The notes: generated by a model from the sequence alone, not told the origin. A stretch of DNA of 64,000 nucleotides from JALZHR01 sp036388635 (GCA_036388635.1 DASVRL010000422.1:1-64000); one strand, 5' to 3'. Counted from the stretch's first letter, positions 1-8,587 are shown. Made by a program: numbers and translations.

Positions 1-693
1 GGTCGTGAAGCGTATCCGGGCGACGTTTTCTATCTTCACTCGCGCCTTTTAGAACGCGCGGCAAAAATGTCTGACGCTCGCGGCGGCGGAAGTTTGACTT
101 CTTTGCCGTTTATCGAAACGCAGGCGGGCGACATTTCGGCTTATATTCCAACCAACGTGATTTCGATTACCGACGGGCAGATTTTTCTTGAATCCGATTT
201 GTTCAACTCCGGCGTGCGTCCGGCAATCAACGTCGGAAACTCGGTTTCGCGCGTCGGCGGCTCAGCGCAAATCAAAGCGATGAAACAGGTGGCGGGAACG
301 CTGCGCATCGATCTGGCGCAGTTTCGTGAGCTGGCGGCGTTTGCCCAATTCGGTTCGGATTTGGACAAATCGACGCAGTCGCAATTAGAGCGCGGAAAGC
401 GTCTGACCGAAATCTTGAAACAGCCGCAGTATCAGCCGATGCCGGTCGAAAATCAGGTTTTCATTATCTGGACGGTGACCAACGGTTTGGCTGACGACAT
501 CGAGGTTGCGGATTTGAAACGTTTTGAAGAAGAAATCACCAAATTCGTCGAAAGCTCGCATCCGGCGGTCATGGAAACGCTCCGCACGAAGAGGTCGATT
601 GACGACGATTTGAAAGCGGCGATGCGCGAAGCCGTCGAAGATTTCAAAGCGACGCGCTGGACGGAAGCAAAAGCAGCTTCAGTCGGTGTTTAG
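1..693 (+). CDS. atpA: ATP synthase F1 subunit alpha, C-terminal part (5' end outside window)
   Basis: This is the C-terminal part of the catalytic-ring alpha subunit of F1Fo ATP synthase, which makes ATP on the cytoplasmic face of the membrane. The frame is open from base 1, so the gene starts upstream. The first residues (GREAYPGDVFYLHSRLLERA) are the conserved block after the nucleotide-binding core, followed by ISITDGQIFLESDLFN and GVRPAINVGNSVSRVGG. The latter holds the subunit-interface arginine of the alpha subunit. The helical C-terminal domain then runs to the stop. A methyltransferase gene and atpG follow on the same strand. The family assignment is essentially certain. Confidence 0.97.
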   Translation, partial: GREAYPGDVFYLHSRLLERAAKMSDARGGGSLTSLPFIETQAGDISAYIPTNVISITDGQIFLESDLFNSGVRPAINVGNSVSRVGGSAQIKAMKQVAGTLRIDLAQFRELAAFAQFGSDLDKSTQSQLERGKRLTEILKQPQYQPMPVENQVFIIWTVTNGLADDIEVADLKRFEEEITKFVESSHPAVMETLRTKRSIDDDLKAAMREAVEDFKATRWTEAKAASVGV

Positions 694-786
694 TTTGACG
701 CGGAAGGCAAAACTTTGAGACACCGCATAATTTAGCTTTTGTGTGGTGTCTCGATATTTTGCAATAATCGAAAAAGTTTTGTCTGT

Positions 787-1566
787 ATGTCGAAAGAGAA
801 GTTATCCGAAGAAATCGCGTCGTTTGAAGGGCTTTGGGAAGGCGGTTATTACGAGGGCGACCCGCTGAATCCGCTCGCCAAATCGACCTACGGCAATTAC
901 GGTTATATCTCGGTTCTGCACGCGACATATTTGAGATGTATCAAGCCGTATATCAAGCCTGAAACGACGGCGCTGGAAATCGGTCCCGGGCGCGGCGCGT
1001 GGACGAAAACGATGCTCGACGCCAAAGAAGTCTGGGCACTGGACGCGCTTTCGGCGGAATACAACCGGTTCTTTGAATATCTGAATCATCCGAAAAACGT
1101 CAAGTATTTTCAGGTGCAGGACTTTGAATGCAAAGAGCTGCCGGAAAATTATTTTACGTATATGTTTTCGTTCGGCTGTTTGTGCCACGTTTCGTTTGAA
1201 GGCATCAGCGAATACGCCCGAAACATTTTTCCGAAGCTTCAGGCAGGCGCAAATTGTTTCTGGCTGGTCGCCGACAGAAAGAAATACAACGAGTTTGTCG
1301 AAACCGAGCAAAAATTCGACATCTGGCAGGGCTTAGCGCCGAAACGAAAAAAGCTCGCGCCCGTGCGGATAGTTTTCGAGACGGTTTCCAAAGTGACGAA
1401 ACCGACTTTCCGCAAAGTGGACGATTTTGCCGACGGTCAGGGTCACTGGTATGACGCGGGCGCGGAAAGAACGTGCGAGATGCTCGAAAAAATCGGTTAC
1501 AAGGTCGTTGACCCGGACGTCGGAACCAGCCCGCGCGACCCGATTATTCATTTTATAAAACCATAG
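787..1566 (+). CDS. Class I SAM-dependent methyltransferase-like protein inside the atp operon
   Basis: A protein of about 259 residues with a Rossmann-type SAM-binding motif, ALEIGPGRGAWT, near residue 65, followed by an acidic strand end (WALDAL) and a later FSFGCLCHVS segment that fits motif IV. The ATG at 787 starts the first methyltransferase-like sequence; an in-frame start at 739 would add 16 residues without any known domain. Neither start has a strong ribosome binding site. The substrate cannot be read from sequence. It lies between atpA and atpG, where these two are normally adjacent, with only 17 bases before atpG, so it is probably co-transcribed with ATP synthase genes. A sugar or small-molecule methyltransferase is as likely as a protein one. 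Confidence 0.75.
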   Translation: MSKEKLSEEIASFEGLWEGGYYEGDPLNPLAKSTYGNYGYISVLHATYLRCIKPYIKPETTALEIGPGRGAWTKTMLDAKEVWALDALSAEYNRFFEYLNHPKNVKYFQVQDFECKELPENYFTYMFSFGCLCHVSFEGISEYARNIFPKLQAGANCFWLVADRKKYNEFVETEQKFDIWQGLAPKRKKLAPVRIVFETVSKVTKPTFRKVDDFADGQGHWYDAGAERTCEMLEKIGYKVVDPDVGTSPRDPIIHFIKP

Positions 1567-1583
1567 AATTTTGAAATAAAACT

Positions 1584-2462
1584 ATGCCAAGTTTATTAGA
1601 TATGCGCCGGCGCATTAAGTCGGTCAAAAATACGCAGCAAATCACCAAAGCGATGAAAATGGTCGCGGCGGCGAAGCTCAGGCGCGCGCAGGACCGCGTG
1701 ACGGCGGCGCGCCCGTTTGCGCAGAAGATGTCGCAAGTTCTCGGCGGCTTGAGCGCCAGAATCGGCGAAGATTTTTCGCACCCGCTGCTGGACGCGCGCG
1801 GCGACGAAAAATATTTGATTGTTATCGTCACCGCCGACAAAGGGCTGGCGGGCGCGTTTAACGCCAACGTTATCAAAGCGGCGCAGGCGTTTATGAAAGA
1901 AAACGCCGGGAAATCGACTCAAATGATGCCGGTCGGCAGAAAAGGACGCGATTTCTTCAAACGCCGCGAAATCGCCTTTCTCGAAGAATACGTCGGCTTG
2001 ACCGGAAAGGGTCGCATCGAATACGCCGAGGCAGTCGAAATCGCGCAGAACGTCATCAGAACTTTCACCGAAGACGAGTCGATTGACAAAGTCTTTCTGG
2101 TTTACAGCGAATTCAAATCCGTTCTGTCGCAAAAGCCGTCTGTGCAGCAATTGCTTCCGATTCCGAAAATAGCTGGCGAAGAAGCGCAGACGACCGGCGC
2201 GCAATCCGAATATATTTACGAGCAGCCGCCCGCCGAAATTTTCGGACGCCTGCTGCCGAAACAGGTCGAAACGCAGATTTACAGCGCGATTCTCGAATCA
2301 ATCGCTTCGGAACAGGGCGCGCGCATGACCGCAATGGACAGCGCGTCGAAAAACGCGGGCGAGCTTATCAGCTCGCTAACCCTGAATATGAACCGCATCC
2401 GTCAGGCGGCGATTACGAAAGAAATTATCGAAGTCGTTTCCGGCGCGGCTGCGGCTCAGTAA
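1584..2462 (+). CDS. atpG: ATP synthase F1 subunit gamma
   Basis: The gamma subunit forms the rotating central stalk of F1Fo ATP synthase. At 292 residues it has the usual length. The N-terminal signature (MRRRIKSVKNTQQITKAMKM) and the C-terminal helix (NAGELISSLTLNMNRIRQAA, then ITKEIIEVVSGA) are the two halves of the coiled-coil shaft. The middle holds a typical TADKGLAGAFNANVI stretch. The start at 1584 gives the standard MPSLLDMRRR beginning. No strong Shine-Dalgarno sequence is visible, which suits translation within an operon. No atpD or atpC follows: the next gene is a VanZ-like protein, so beta and epsilon subunits must lie elsewhere. Confidence 0.98.
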   Translation: MPSLLDMRRRIKSVKNTQQITKAMKMVAAAKLRRAQDRVTAARPFAQKMSQVLGGLSARIGEDFSHPLLDARGDEKYLIVIVTADKGLAGAFNANVIKAAQAFMKENAGKSTQMMPVGRKGRDFFKRREIAFLEEYVGLTGKGRIEYAEAVEIAQNVIRTFTEDESIDKVFLVYSEFKSVLSQKPSVQQLLPIPKIAGEEAQTTGAQSEYIYEQPPAEIFGRLLPKQVETQIYSAILESIASEQGARMTAMDSASKNAGELISSLTLNMNRIRQAAITKEIIEVVSGAAAAQ

Positions 2463-2471
2463 AATCCGGTT

Positions 2472-2939
2472 GTGGACAGCTTGACTAAAGCAAAATGGCG
2501 CGGGCGAATTTTTCGTTACGCGCCTTTAATTTTGTGGATTGGCGCGATTTTCGTTGCTTCGTCGAATACGGGTTCGATGTCGAATACCTCGCGCATTATT
2601 CGCCCGCTGCTGGAGTTTTTTTTTCCCGGCACACCCGAAGAAATTCTCATCGTTTATCACGGCTACATTCGCAAATTCGCGCATTTTGCCGAATACTTTG
2701 CGCTGGCTTTCCTGGCAGCGCGCGCTTTTTCCGGCTCTTCCCATAAAATCCTGCGAAATTACTGGTTTATTTTTTCGCTGGTTTTAGTCGTCTCGGTGGC
2801 GACCGCGGACGAGACCAACCAGAGTTTTCTCGCTTCGCGGACCAGTTCCGTCTACGATGTTTTGCTCGACAGTTCGGGCGGCTTGACGATGATTTTATTT
2901 TTTTGGCTTTACCGGTATTTCTTTTCCAAAAAAAATTAA
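2472..2939 (+). CDS. VanZ-like family membrane protein
   Basis: A small integral membrane protein of 155 residues with four predicted hydrophobic segments. It shows the VanZ-family pattern: an early WIGAIFVASS segment, the helix RKFAHFAEYFALAFLAARAF with its conserved His and Tyr, and the late DETNQSF motif followed by DVLLDSSGG. VanZ relatives are linked to glycopeptide resistance or envelope functions, but most chromosomal copies have no known role. It starts with GTG nine bases after atpG, which suggests read-through from the atp operon. The next gene is 87 bases away and has its own ribosome binding site. Confidence 0.85.
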   Translation: MDSLTKAKWRGRIFRYAPLILWIGAIFVASSNTGSMSNTSRIIRPLLEFFFPGTPEEILIVYHGYIRKFAHFAEYFALAFLAARAFSGSSHKILRNYWFIFSLVLVVSVATADETNQSFLASRTSSVYDVLLDSSGGLTMILFFWLYRYFFSKKN

Positions 2940-3026
2940 TTGCTTAATTTCAATCGCTTTTCCCTTTTCATTCCCGAAACTTTATGCGATATTTTTCGTT
3001 AAGAAATACAAAGGAGAAATTATAAA

Positions 3027-4208
3027 ATGGGTATTTTCGACAAAGTTAAGGAAGCCGCGATGAACCAGTTTATCGAAGTCATCGAATGGCTCGATAATTC
3101 GGGCGATACGATTTTGTATCGCTTTCCGGTCGCCGGTCAGGAAATCAAAAACGGCGCGCAGCTTATCGTGCGCGAATCGCAGGCGGCGGTTTTCGTTTTT
3201 GAAGGTCAGGCGGCTGACACTTTCGGTCCCGGTCGCTTCACGATTGACGGCGGCAACACGCCGATTCTCTCGAAACTCGGCGCGTGGAAATACGGTTTTA
3301 ACTCGCCGATGAAATCGGAAGTTTATTTTGTTAACACCAAGCAGTTTACCGATATGAAATGGGGCACGGCAAACCCAATTATGCTGCGCGACAACGATTT
3401 CGGCATCGTGCGCCTGCGCGCTTTCGGCGGTTATTCGATGCGCGTCGTCGACCCGCAGACTTTTATCAAGGAAGTCGCCGGCACCAATGCGCATTTTCAA
3501 ACCGACGACATTGACGCGCAACTGAAACGCGGCATCGTTTCGGAATTTTCCGACGCCATCGGCGAAATGAAAATACCGGCTTTGGATTTGGCGGCGCAAT
3601 ACAAGGAACTCGGCGAAGCGATTCGCGCCAAAATCAACGAAGATTTTCGCACTTACGGAATCGAAGTCACGAAATTCTACGTCGAAAACATCAGCTTGCC
3701 GCCCGAAGTCGAAGCGGCAATCGACAAACGCAGCTCGATGGGCGCGCTCGGCAATGCCGAACAGTATATGAAATTTCAGGCGGCTGACGCGCTGCGCGAC
3801 GCGGCGCAGAATGAAGGCGGCGGCGCGGGCTTGGGCGCCGGCTTGGGCGCGGGTTTTGCGGTCGGCAACCAGATGGCAAACGTTTTCGGCGGTCAGCAAG
3901 GCGGCGGTCAGGGCAGCGGCGGCGGCGGTCAGCAGCAAACCGTGCAGCCGCAGGCGCAGATGATTCCGTGTCCGAATTGCGGAAAATCGAACGTGTCGGG
4001 AACAAAATTCTGCGGCGAATGCGGCGGCAAGATGGAAGTCGCCAAAGTTCCCTGCGTCAAATGCGGCGCGGAACTCCGCGAAGGCGCGAAATTCTGTTCG
4101 GAATGCGGTTCGAGCCAGGCGAAAGCGAAATGCACGAACTGCCAGGCGGAACTCGCTGCGGGCGCAAAATTCTGTCCCGATTGCGGAACGAAGACGGAAG
4201 ACAGTTGA
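3027..4208 (+). CDS. SPFH/Band-7 (YdjI-type virion-core-like) protein with three C-terminal zinc ribbons
   Basis: A 393-residue protein. Residues 1 to about 245 form an SPFH domain of the YdjI type (start MGIFDKVKEAAMNQFIEVIE). A Gly/Gln-rich linker follows (about 250-310), then three consecutive CxxC...CxxC zinc ribbons: CPNC/CGEC, CVKC/CSEC and CTNC/CPDC. Related proteins occur widely in bacteria and are thought to scaffold membrane-stress or toxic-cargo assemblies; the ribbons probably mediate protein contacts. The start is supported by AAGGAG ten bases upstream. No signal peptide is seen. It is followed by a hairpin terminator. The exact role is unknown. Confidence 0.88.
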   Translation: MGIFDKVKEAAMNQFIEVIEWLDNSGDTILYRFPVAGQEIKNGAQLIVRESQAAVFVFEGQAADTFGPGRFTIDGGNTPILSKLGAWKYGFNSPMKSEVYFVNTKQFTDMKWGTANPIMLRDNDFGIVRLRAFGGYSMRVVDPQTFIKEVAGTNAHFQTDDIDAQLKRGIVSEFSDAIGEMKIPALDLAAQYKELGEAIRAKINEDFRTYGIEVTKFYVENISLPPEVEAAIDKRSSMGALGNAEQYMKFQAADALRDAAQNEGGGAGLGAGLGAGFAVGNQMANVFGGQQGGGQGSGGGGQQQTVQPQAQMIPCPNCGKSNVSGTKFCGECGGKMEVAKVPCVKCGAELREGAKFCSECGSSQAKAKCTNCQAELAAGAKFCPDCGTKTEDS

Positions 4209-4307
4209 TAACTGATAACTGATAACTGATAGTTAAAAACAAAAAGCGAGAACTCAATAAAGAGTTCTCGCTTTTTTCAGTTATCAGTTATCAACTATCA
4301 CTTATCC
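4206..4307. repeat. Heptad palindrome A (TGATAAC units) around a terminator
   Basis: Three TGATAAC units and one TGATAGT stand in direct tandem at 4206-4233. The opposite arm at 4280-4307 reads GTTATCA, GTTATCA, ACTATCA and CTTATCC, so the two arms are complementary. A conventional hairpin lies between them. The left arm begins in the stop codon of the SPFH gene and the right arm contains the stop codon of the convergent esterase gene. Confidence 0.85.
4241..4276. terminator. Bidirectional rho-independent terminator between convergent genes
   Basis: A perfect 15-base stem (AAAAAGCGAGAACTC and its complement) with a six-base loop lies between the convergent SPFH and esterase genes. The A-run on one side and T-run on the other give a U-tract in both directions. 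Confidence 0.9.
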
Positions 4308-5036
4308 CACCAGTTTGCCCAGATAATAGGGCAGCATTTTGCGCCACCAGACCCAATCGTGATTGACGTCGTGTCCCCAGACGTCGAGCCAGTGCGGAAT
4401 GCTTTTGGACTTGAGCAGTGCGGAAAATTCGCGGCTTCGGTCGGGCGCTTCATATGCGCCTTGTCCGGTCGCGACGATGATTGAATCGGCTTTTTTCAGG
4501 CGCGGCAGGTGGTAATCGTCGTTCAGATTTTTCAGATACATCATCGGATTGTTGAAATAGACGTTGTCGTCGTAATAATTTTCCAGATAATTGTAAATGT
4601 TGTAGCTGCCGCTCATCGCAATCGTGCCGCGAAAATTATCGGAGTGTTTGAAATAAGTGTTTGCCGCGAGCAGTGCGCCCAAAGAGGCGCCGGTCGTTAA
4701 AGGTTTGGCGTCGGCTCCGCATTCGTTGCGAATCAGGGGCAAAACCTCCTGCATAATGTATTTGTCGTAACGCGAAAGCATTTCGACCTTCCAAGCCGGA
4801 TGCGATTCCTTGTTTAGCAGGCTGTAACGGTTGACCGAATTAATCGAATAAGCGCGAATCTTGCCGCTTTCGATAAAATCCTTAATCGCGTCAATCAGAT
4901 AAAATCTCTCGTATTCGAGATAATCGGCGGCGGCGGTCGGAAACATCAAAAGCGGAACGCCCGCCTCGCCGTAAGCCACCAGCGGCATATCCATATTTAA
5001 ATTGTGGCTATACCACGAAGTCGTATCACGTCGCAT
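4302..5036 (-). CDS. Esterase D/PHB-depolymerase-like alpha/beta hydrolase
   Basis: A 244-residue alpha/beta hydrolase of the putative-esterase type (esterase D/antigen 85 superfamily). The nucleophile elbow is GASLG with Ser118. A late GHDVNHDW segment supplies a plausible catalytic His, and the oxyanion region MFPTAAAD is near residue 31. There is no signal peptide, so it should be cytoplasmic. The substrate is not predictable from sequence. It is convergent with the SPFH gene and shares the terminator between them. The start at 5036 gives an ordinary N-terminus, although no clear ribosome binding site is visible. Confidence 0.85.
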   Translation of the reverse strand: MRRDTTSWYSHNLNMDMPLVAYGEAGVPLLMFPTAAADYLEYERFYLIDAIKDFIESGKIRAYSINSVNRYSLLNKESHPAWKVEMLSRYDKYIMQEVLPLIRNECGADAKPLTTGASLGALLAANTYFKHSDNFRGTIAMSGSYNIYNYLENYYDDNVYFNNPMMYLKNLNDDYHLPRLKKADSIIVATGQGAYEAPDRSREFSALLKSKSIPHWLDVWGHDVNHDWVWWRKMLPYYLGKLVG

Positions 5037-5123
5037 AAAATATTCAGCTCCAGAAGTTTTGTCGTAAAACCTAGATTATATAAAACTTGTCGGGTATTTG
5101 ACGAATTTTCGCTCCTTGAAATT

Positions 5124-5159
5124 CAAAGGAGCATAAAGAATTTTCTTTACGCTCCTTTG
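5124..5159. terminator. Long hairpin between two minus-strand genes
   Basis: A 17-base stem with one G-U-type mismatch and a two-base loop (5124-5140 pairing with 5143-5159; core CAAAGGAGC/GCTCCTTTG) lies just downstream of the lipoprotein gene. It lacks a strong U-tract, so it may stabilise mRNA ends rather than terminate transcription. Confidence 0.55.
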
Positions 5160-5191
5160 TATTCGGCTGCGAAAAACCTTTCTTTCAGATT

Positions 5192-6193
5192 TTATTTCGC
5201 CACGGTAATCTCGCGCGTCGTCGAATTATAGCCGCCGTTGTCTACCAGGTTTCCGTTTTTATCGATTAGTTCGACCTTGATGCTGTGTTTGCCGTTCGTC
5301 CAGCCCGAAAGCCAGATCGGCTGCCATTTGTCGATAAATTTCCCTTCGCCGCCGTCAACCGAATAACGCACGCGATATTCGCCGCCGTCGCCCGCGAGCT
5401 TGGCGTTTGCCAGCCAGAAATCAATCATAATCGCGTCGGCGTCCGCGCCTTTGTATTCGCCTTTCGGGCGGCTGTAGGTCAAAAGCGGTTTCGTTTTATC
5501 GACCGCGCCCGCCGTCGAGTTCGCCATATCCTTGCCTTCGGGCGGGGCGGAATTAGCATTGGTCGGGTAATTATTACTAACATTATTTGCCGCATTAACA
5601 TTCGACATTTGCTGTCCAGAACTGGTCGTGGTCGGCTGGTTAGCGTTCGCGCCGCCGTTGGTCACGGTGAATTTCACCATCTGAAACGCGCCTTCCGTTT
5701 TATAGCTTTCGTGCCACGGGCGCGATGGGAAAACGCGCAGAGTGTGCTCGCCGTTGGCGACGTTTCGCAGCTCGAATTCCTGGTCGAGATTGTAATAGGC
5801 TTCATACGGCTGGTTGTCGAGAATAACGTGAATATGATTGCCCATCTGCGTCGCCATATCTTTCATCGGCTTGTAGCCTTTTAAATCTCCGCTCAGATTC
5901 AGCTTCACTTTAACGGTCGAGCTATTGACGGTCGATCCGTCGGCGGGCGAGGCGATTTTCAAAGCCGGCGTCGCCTGGTCTTGCTCGCCGCGCTGCGTCA
6001 TCATTTCCTGAATCTTCGGCGGGCGCGGCACTTCGCTTAAATTCTGTGCGGCTGGCGTCGCCGGAGTTGCATTGACGTTGTCGACAACTCTCATATTTCC
6101 GTTCGTGTTCGTATTAGTGTTCGTCGCCGGCGCGCCGCAAGCCGCGAAAATGCCGACCGCGATTAAAAATGCGAATAATTTCGTAAATTTCAT
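5192..6193 (-). CDS. Secreted lipoprotein with Ig-like segments, function unknown
   Basis: The product begins with a lipoprotein signal peptide (MKFTKLFAFLIAVGIFAACG, lipobox FAAC), so it should be anchored to a membrane outside the cytoplasm. An Asn/Thr-rich linker (ATNTNTNTNG) follows. Residues of about 70-175 resemble an Ig-like or envelope-binding domain (ASPADGSTVNSSTVKVKLNL, then NGEHTLRVFPSRPWHESYK). After a second low-complexity linker a similar beta-rich module ends with NGKHSIKVELID. The start at 6193 is chosen because GGAG sits correctly before it; an upstream in-frame ATG would only add MRRIRRI. No specific family was recognised. Confidence 0.75.
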   Translation of the reverse strand: MKFTKLFAFLIAVGIFAACGAPATNTNTNTNGNMRVVDNVNATPATPAAQNLSEVPRPPKIQEMMTQRGEQDQATPALKIASPADGSTVNSSTVKVKLNLSGDLKGYKPMKDMATQMGNHIHVILDNQPYEAYYNLDQEFELRNVANGEHTLRVFPSRPWHESYKTEGAFQMVKFTVTNGGANANQPTTTSSGQQMSNVNAANNVSNNYPTNANSAPPEGKDMANSTAGAVDKTKPLLTYSRPKGEYKGADADAIMIDFWLANAKLAGDGGEYRVRYSVDGGEGKFIDKWQPIWLSGWTNGKHSIKVELIDKNGNLVDNGGYNSTTREITVAK

Positions 6194-6347
6194 AATTCTC
6201 CTTATTCTTCTCAAAACGTGGTTACCAATAAAGTTAGCGAGCTTTGCTTCTCAAGCGGGAAATTTTCTTTATGAATATTCGACAATTACAATCACGGGCA
6301 AAGAATATTTCTCCGGCTTGAAAATCAAAACTCGCCAAGAAGATTTT

Positions 6348-7037
6348 TCAAACTTCGGCGGCGACTACTACTACTGCCGATTGCCGCAGTTCTTCAAACT
6401 TTTCGAACCCGAAAACATCGACAAAGTTTTTGATTATTCTGTCTTCGACTTCGGCGAGCGTCAGTTCGCGTCCCAGAATCTTTTCCATCGAAGTTACGGG
6501 TTCGCCCTCGCACGCGATAATCCAATTAAAAAAACTCAAATCCGTGTTGACGTTCAGCGCAAAGCCGTGCGTCGTCACCCAGCGTTTCAGATGCACGCCG
6601 ATTGCCGCGATTTTTCCGTCGCGCGTGTGGACGCCCGTTAGACCTTCGAGGCGAAACGCTTCGATGTCGAAATCCGCCATCGTGCGAATCAAAACTTCCT
6701 CGACGTCGCGCACATATTTATGCACGTCCTCGCGGTCGGGCGATAAATTTATAATCGGGTAGCCGACGATTTGTCCGAGCCCGTGATACGTCACCTTGCC
6801 GCCGCGATTCGTTTCATAAACCGCAACGTCCAGAGATTTTAAAACTTCCGCCGTCGCCAGCACGCCCGCTCGTTTAGCGCTTCTGCCCAAAGTAAAAGTA
6901 TGCGGGTGTTCGAGCAGAAAAAGCGTGTCGGGCGCTTCGCGCGCGATAACGGCTTGTTCGGTTTGTTTCTGCAGATTCAGCGCCGCATCGTAATCGATGC
7001 GACCGAGACGGCAAACTTTTAAAGGTCTTTTATTCAT
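6348..7037 (-). CDS. lipB: Octanoyl-[acyl-carrier-protein]:protein N-octanoyltransferase LipB
   Basis: LipB transfers octanoate from acyl carrier protein to lipoyl domains of 2-oxoacid dehydrogenases and the glycine cleavage system, the first step of lipoate synthesis. The 229-residue protein has the family blocks HPHTFTLGRSAK, RGGKVTYHGLGQIVGYPI, KIAAIGVHLKRWVTTHGFAL and the catalytic-cysteine region IIACEGEPVTSM. The conserved Lys (GVHLKRW block) and Cys (IIAC) are both present. lipA is not adjacent. The assignment is firm. Confidence 0.95.
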   Translation of the reverse strand: MNKRPLKVCRLGRIDYDAALNLQKQTEQAVIAREAPDTLFLLEHPHTFTLGRSAKRAGVLATAEVLKSLDVAVYETNRGGKVTYHGLGQIVGYPIINLSPDREDVHKYVRDVEEVLIRTMADFDIEAFRLEGLTGVHTRDGKIAAIGVHLKRWVTTHGFALNVNTDLSFFNWIIACEGEPVTSMEKILGRELTLAEVEDRIIKNFVDVFGFEKFEELRQSAVVVVAAEV

Positions 7038-7165
7038 CTTTGCTTATGTTAAGATTTTACTTGATGCTATCTGAAAATAAAACTTGCCGTTCGGCGGCGA
7101 ACTTATGCGCCGCTAATTTGAGATTTCAAACGCGTTTACCGAACGGCGAATCTTTAAGAGGAAAA

Positions 7166-7714
7166 ATGAATAAAAAATCAATTTTAATAAAATCGTTTGT
7201 TGTTCTGGTTTGTCTGGTTAGTTTAAGCCTGTCGGCGGCGGCGCAGCGGCGCAAAACGCCCGTGCGGAGAACGACGCCGAAAGCGACGCCGACTTCTGCC
7301 GTTTCGACACCGAGCAATATGCTCGAAATCAAAACCGGCGCGGAAAAGGTTTCGGTTCAGATTAAAAACGTGACGAAGTTTATTTATGTGCTCGGCGGCG
7401 TGGCTAAAGGCATCGAGGATATTGACAAGGAAGCGCGTTCGGGAAAAATTTCAAGGGCGGTCGTCGATAAAAACTCGCAGTATAAACAAAACGTCATTCA
7501 AAGCATCAGAAACCTGCGCGCCGGTCTGGCGGCGCTCGAAGTCGAGTTTCGCACGAAGCCCGCGCTGAGAAATTATCTGGCTAATATTCAGGGAATCTCC
7601 GATATGTCGGGCGTCGCCGAAGACCAGGCGGTCGGCGGGCAGTTTACCGAATCGGGCAGAACGCTGCTGGCGGTCGTGGAAAAATTGTCGGACACGCTGG
7701 CGGCTTTGCCGTAA
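7166..7714 (+). CDS. Secreted protein of unknown function
   Basis: About 182 residues. Residues 1-26 are a clear signal peptide (MNKKSILIKSFVVLVCLVSL, ending in SAAAQ). A basic, Thr/Pro-rich linker (TPKATPTSAVSTPS) leads into an alpha-helical domain. The start at 7166 has AAGAGG just upstream; the longer frame from 7040 adds non-signal sequence and is rejected. No family was recognised. Such short secreted helical proteins with TP-rich linkers are common in Acidobacteriota. It is divergent from lipB and ends in a rho-independent terminator. Confidence 0.7.
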   Translation: MNKKSILIKSFVVLVCLVSLSLSAAAQRRKTPVRRTTPKATPTSAVSTPSNMLEIKTGAEKVSVQIKNVTKFIYVLGGVAKGIEDIDKEARSGKISRAVVDKNSQYKQNVIQSIRNLRAGLAALEVEFRTKPALRNYLANIQGISDMSGVAEDQAVGGQFTESGRTLLAVVEKLSDTLAALP

Positions 7715-7717
7715 ATT

Positions 7718-7760
7718 AGTCGAGAGTCAAAAGAAAAATCTTCCGGCTCTCGACTTTTTT
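7718..7760 (+). terminator. Rho-independent terminator
   Basis: AGTCGAGAG at 7718-7726 pairs with CTCTCGACT at 7747-7755 and a T-run follows directly. It ends transcription of the secreted-protein gene, just before the convergent TlpA-like gene. Confidence 0.88.
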
Positions 7761-8428
7761 TAAGGTTTTTTAAACTCGGCGACTTTCTTTTCCGGCGCGC
7801 AGATTTCAGTTGTTTTTTCGGCGGTCAGCGCGGATTTTTTATCTTCGGTCGGTAAACCCAGTCTTTGCCTGATAAACGTTTCGGCTTCGGCTTCAATTAA
7901 TTCGCCGTTGACGATGAAGGCTTTATTCAGCAAAACGTCGCCTTTCTTCTCCAGTTTTTTCGGTTCGAGAAAGATATTCCAGGGCGAACCCCAGTTGCGC
8001 GTGTCGCCCGTCGCTTTGCGATACTCGTAGTGCAGAGTTTTCTGTTTCGCGGCGGTCGAATCTGATTCGTAAACGACGGGAAAAGTAATCTTGAAGCTTT
8101 CGAGACTCGCTTTCATTTTTTCGACCGTGTCGTATTCGCCGACGCCGACCACTTCAAAACCGTTCGCCTTGTATTTTTCGTAAAGCTTCTGCGCGATGGG
8201 CGCTTCATTGCGCCAGTTCGGGCACCACGGCGCAAAGTAAACGACCATTACCAGCTTTTTGTCTGCCGCAAAACTGCGCAGATTTATTTCCTTTTCATCA
8301 CGAACCGATTTGTAAGTCCAGTCTTTGTATTGAACGTCCTTTTCCAGAATCGGCGCTTGCTCGCCCGTCTGCGCCGAGGCAAACACGAAACTTAAAAGCA
8401 GAATTGCGATAGATAAAAGCGTTTTCAT
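7760..8428 (-). CDS. TlpA/AhpC-TSA-like thioredoxin-fold protein, secreted, with incomplete CxxC
   Basis: A 222-residue protein with a signal peptide (MKTLLSIAILLLSFVFASAQ) followed by a thioredoxin fold of the TlpA/ResA type (VMVVYFAPWCPNWRNEAP, then GFEVVGVGEYDTVEKM). In active members the motif is WCxxC. Here the second cysteine is replaced by Trp72 (Cys69-Pro-Asn-Trp), so a normal dithiol-disulfide exchange is not possible. It may work as a single-cysteine peroxidase-like or binding protein. It should act in the periplasm. Its neighbours give no pathway clue. Confidence 0.8.
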   Translation of the reverse strand: MKTLLSIAILLLSFVFASAQTGEQAPILEKDVQYKDWTYKSVRDEKEINLRSFAADKKLVMVVYFAPWCPNWRNEAPIAQKLYEKYKANGFEVVGVGEYDTVEKMKASLESFKITFPVVYESDSTAAKQKTLHYEYRKATGDTRNWGSPWNIFLEPKKLEKKGDVLLNKAFIVNGELIEAEAETFIRQRLGLPTEDKKSALTAEKTTEICAPEKKVAEFKKP

Positions 8429-8587
8429 TTTTTTTGATAAACTCCCTGCGGTTAGACTAACTTTTCAGATGCCGAAAAACAAGTAAAAGTTAACTTTAAA
8501 CTCTCGAAGCTATTACGCGCTTAATCGAGCCAAAGTTTAAAATGCAAAATTAAATTTTTCTTCCGTTTTCCGTTTTCCGGCTTACCT

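Noticed and set aside
2982..3938. 318-codon minus-strand ORF opposite the SPFH gene
   Set aside because: Its sequence is Ala/Arg/Phe-biased, as expected for the complement of a coding frame, and the SPFH gene is certain.
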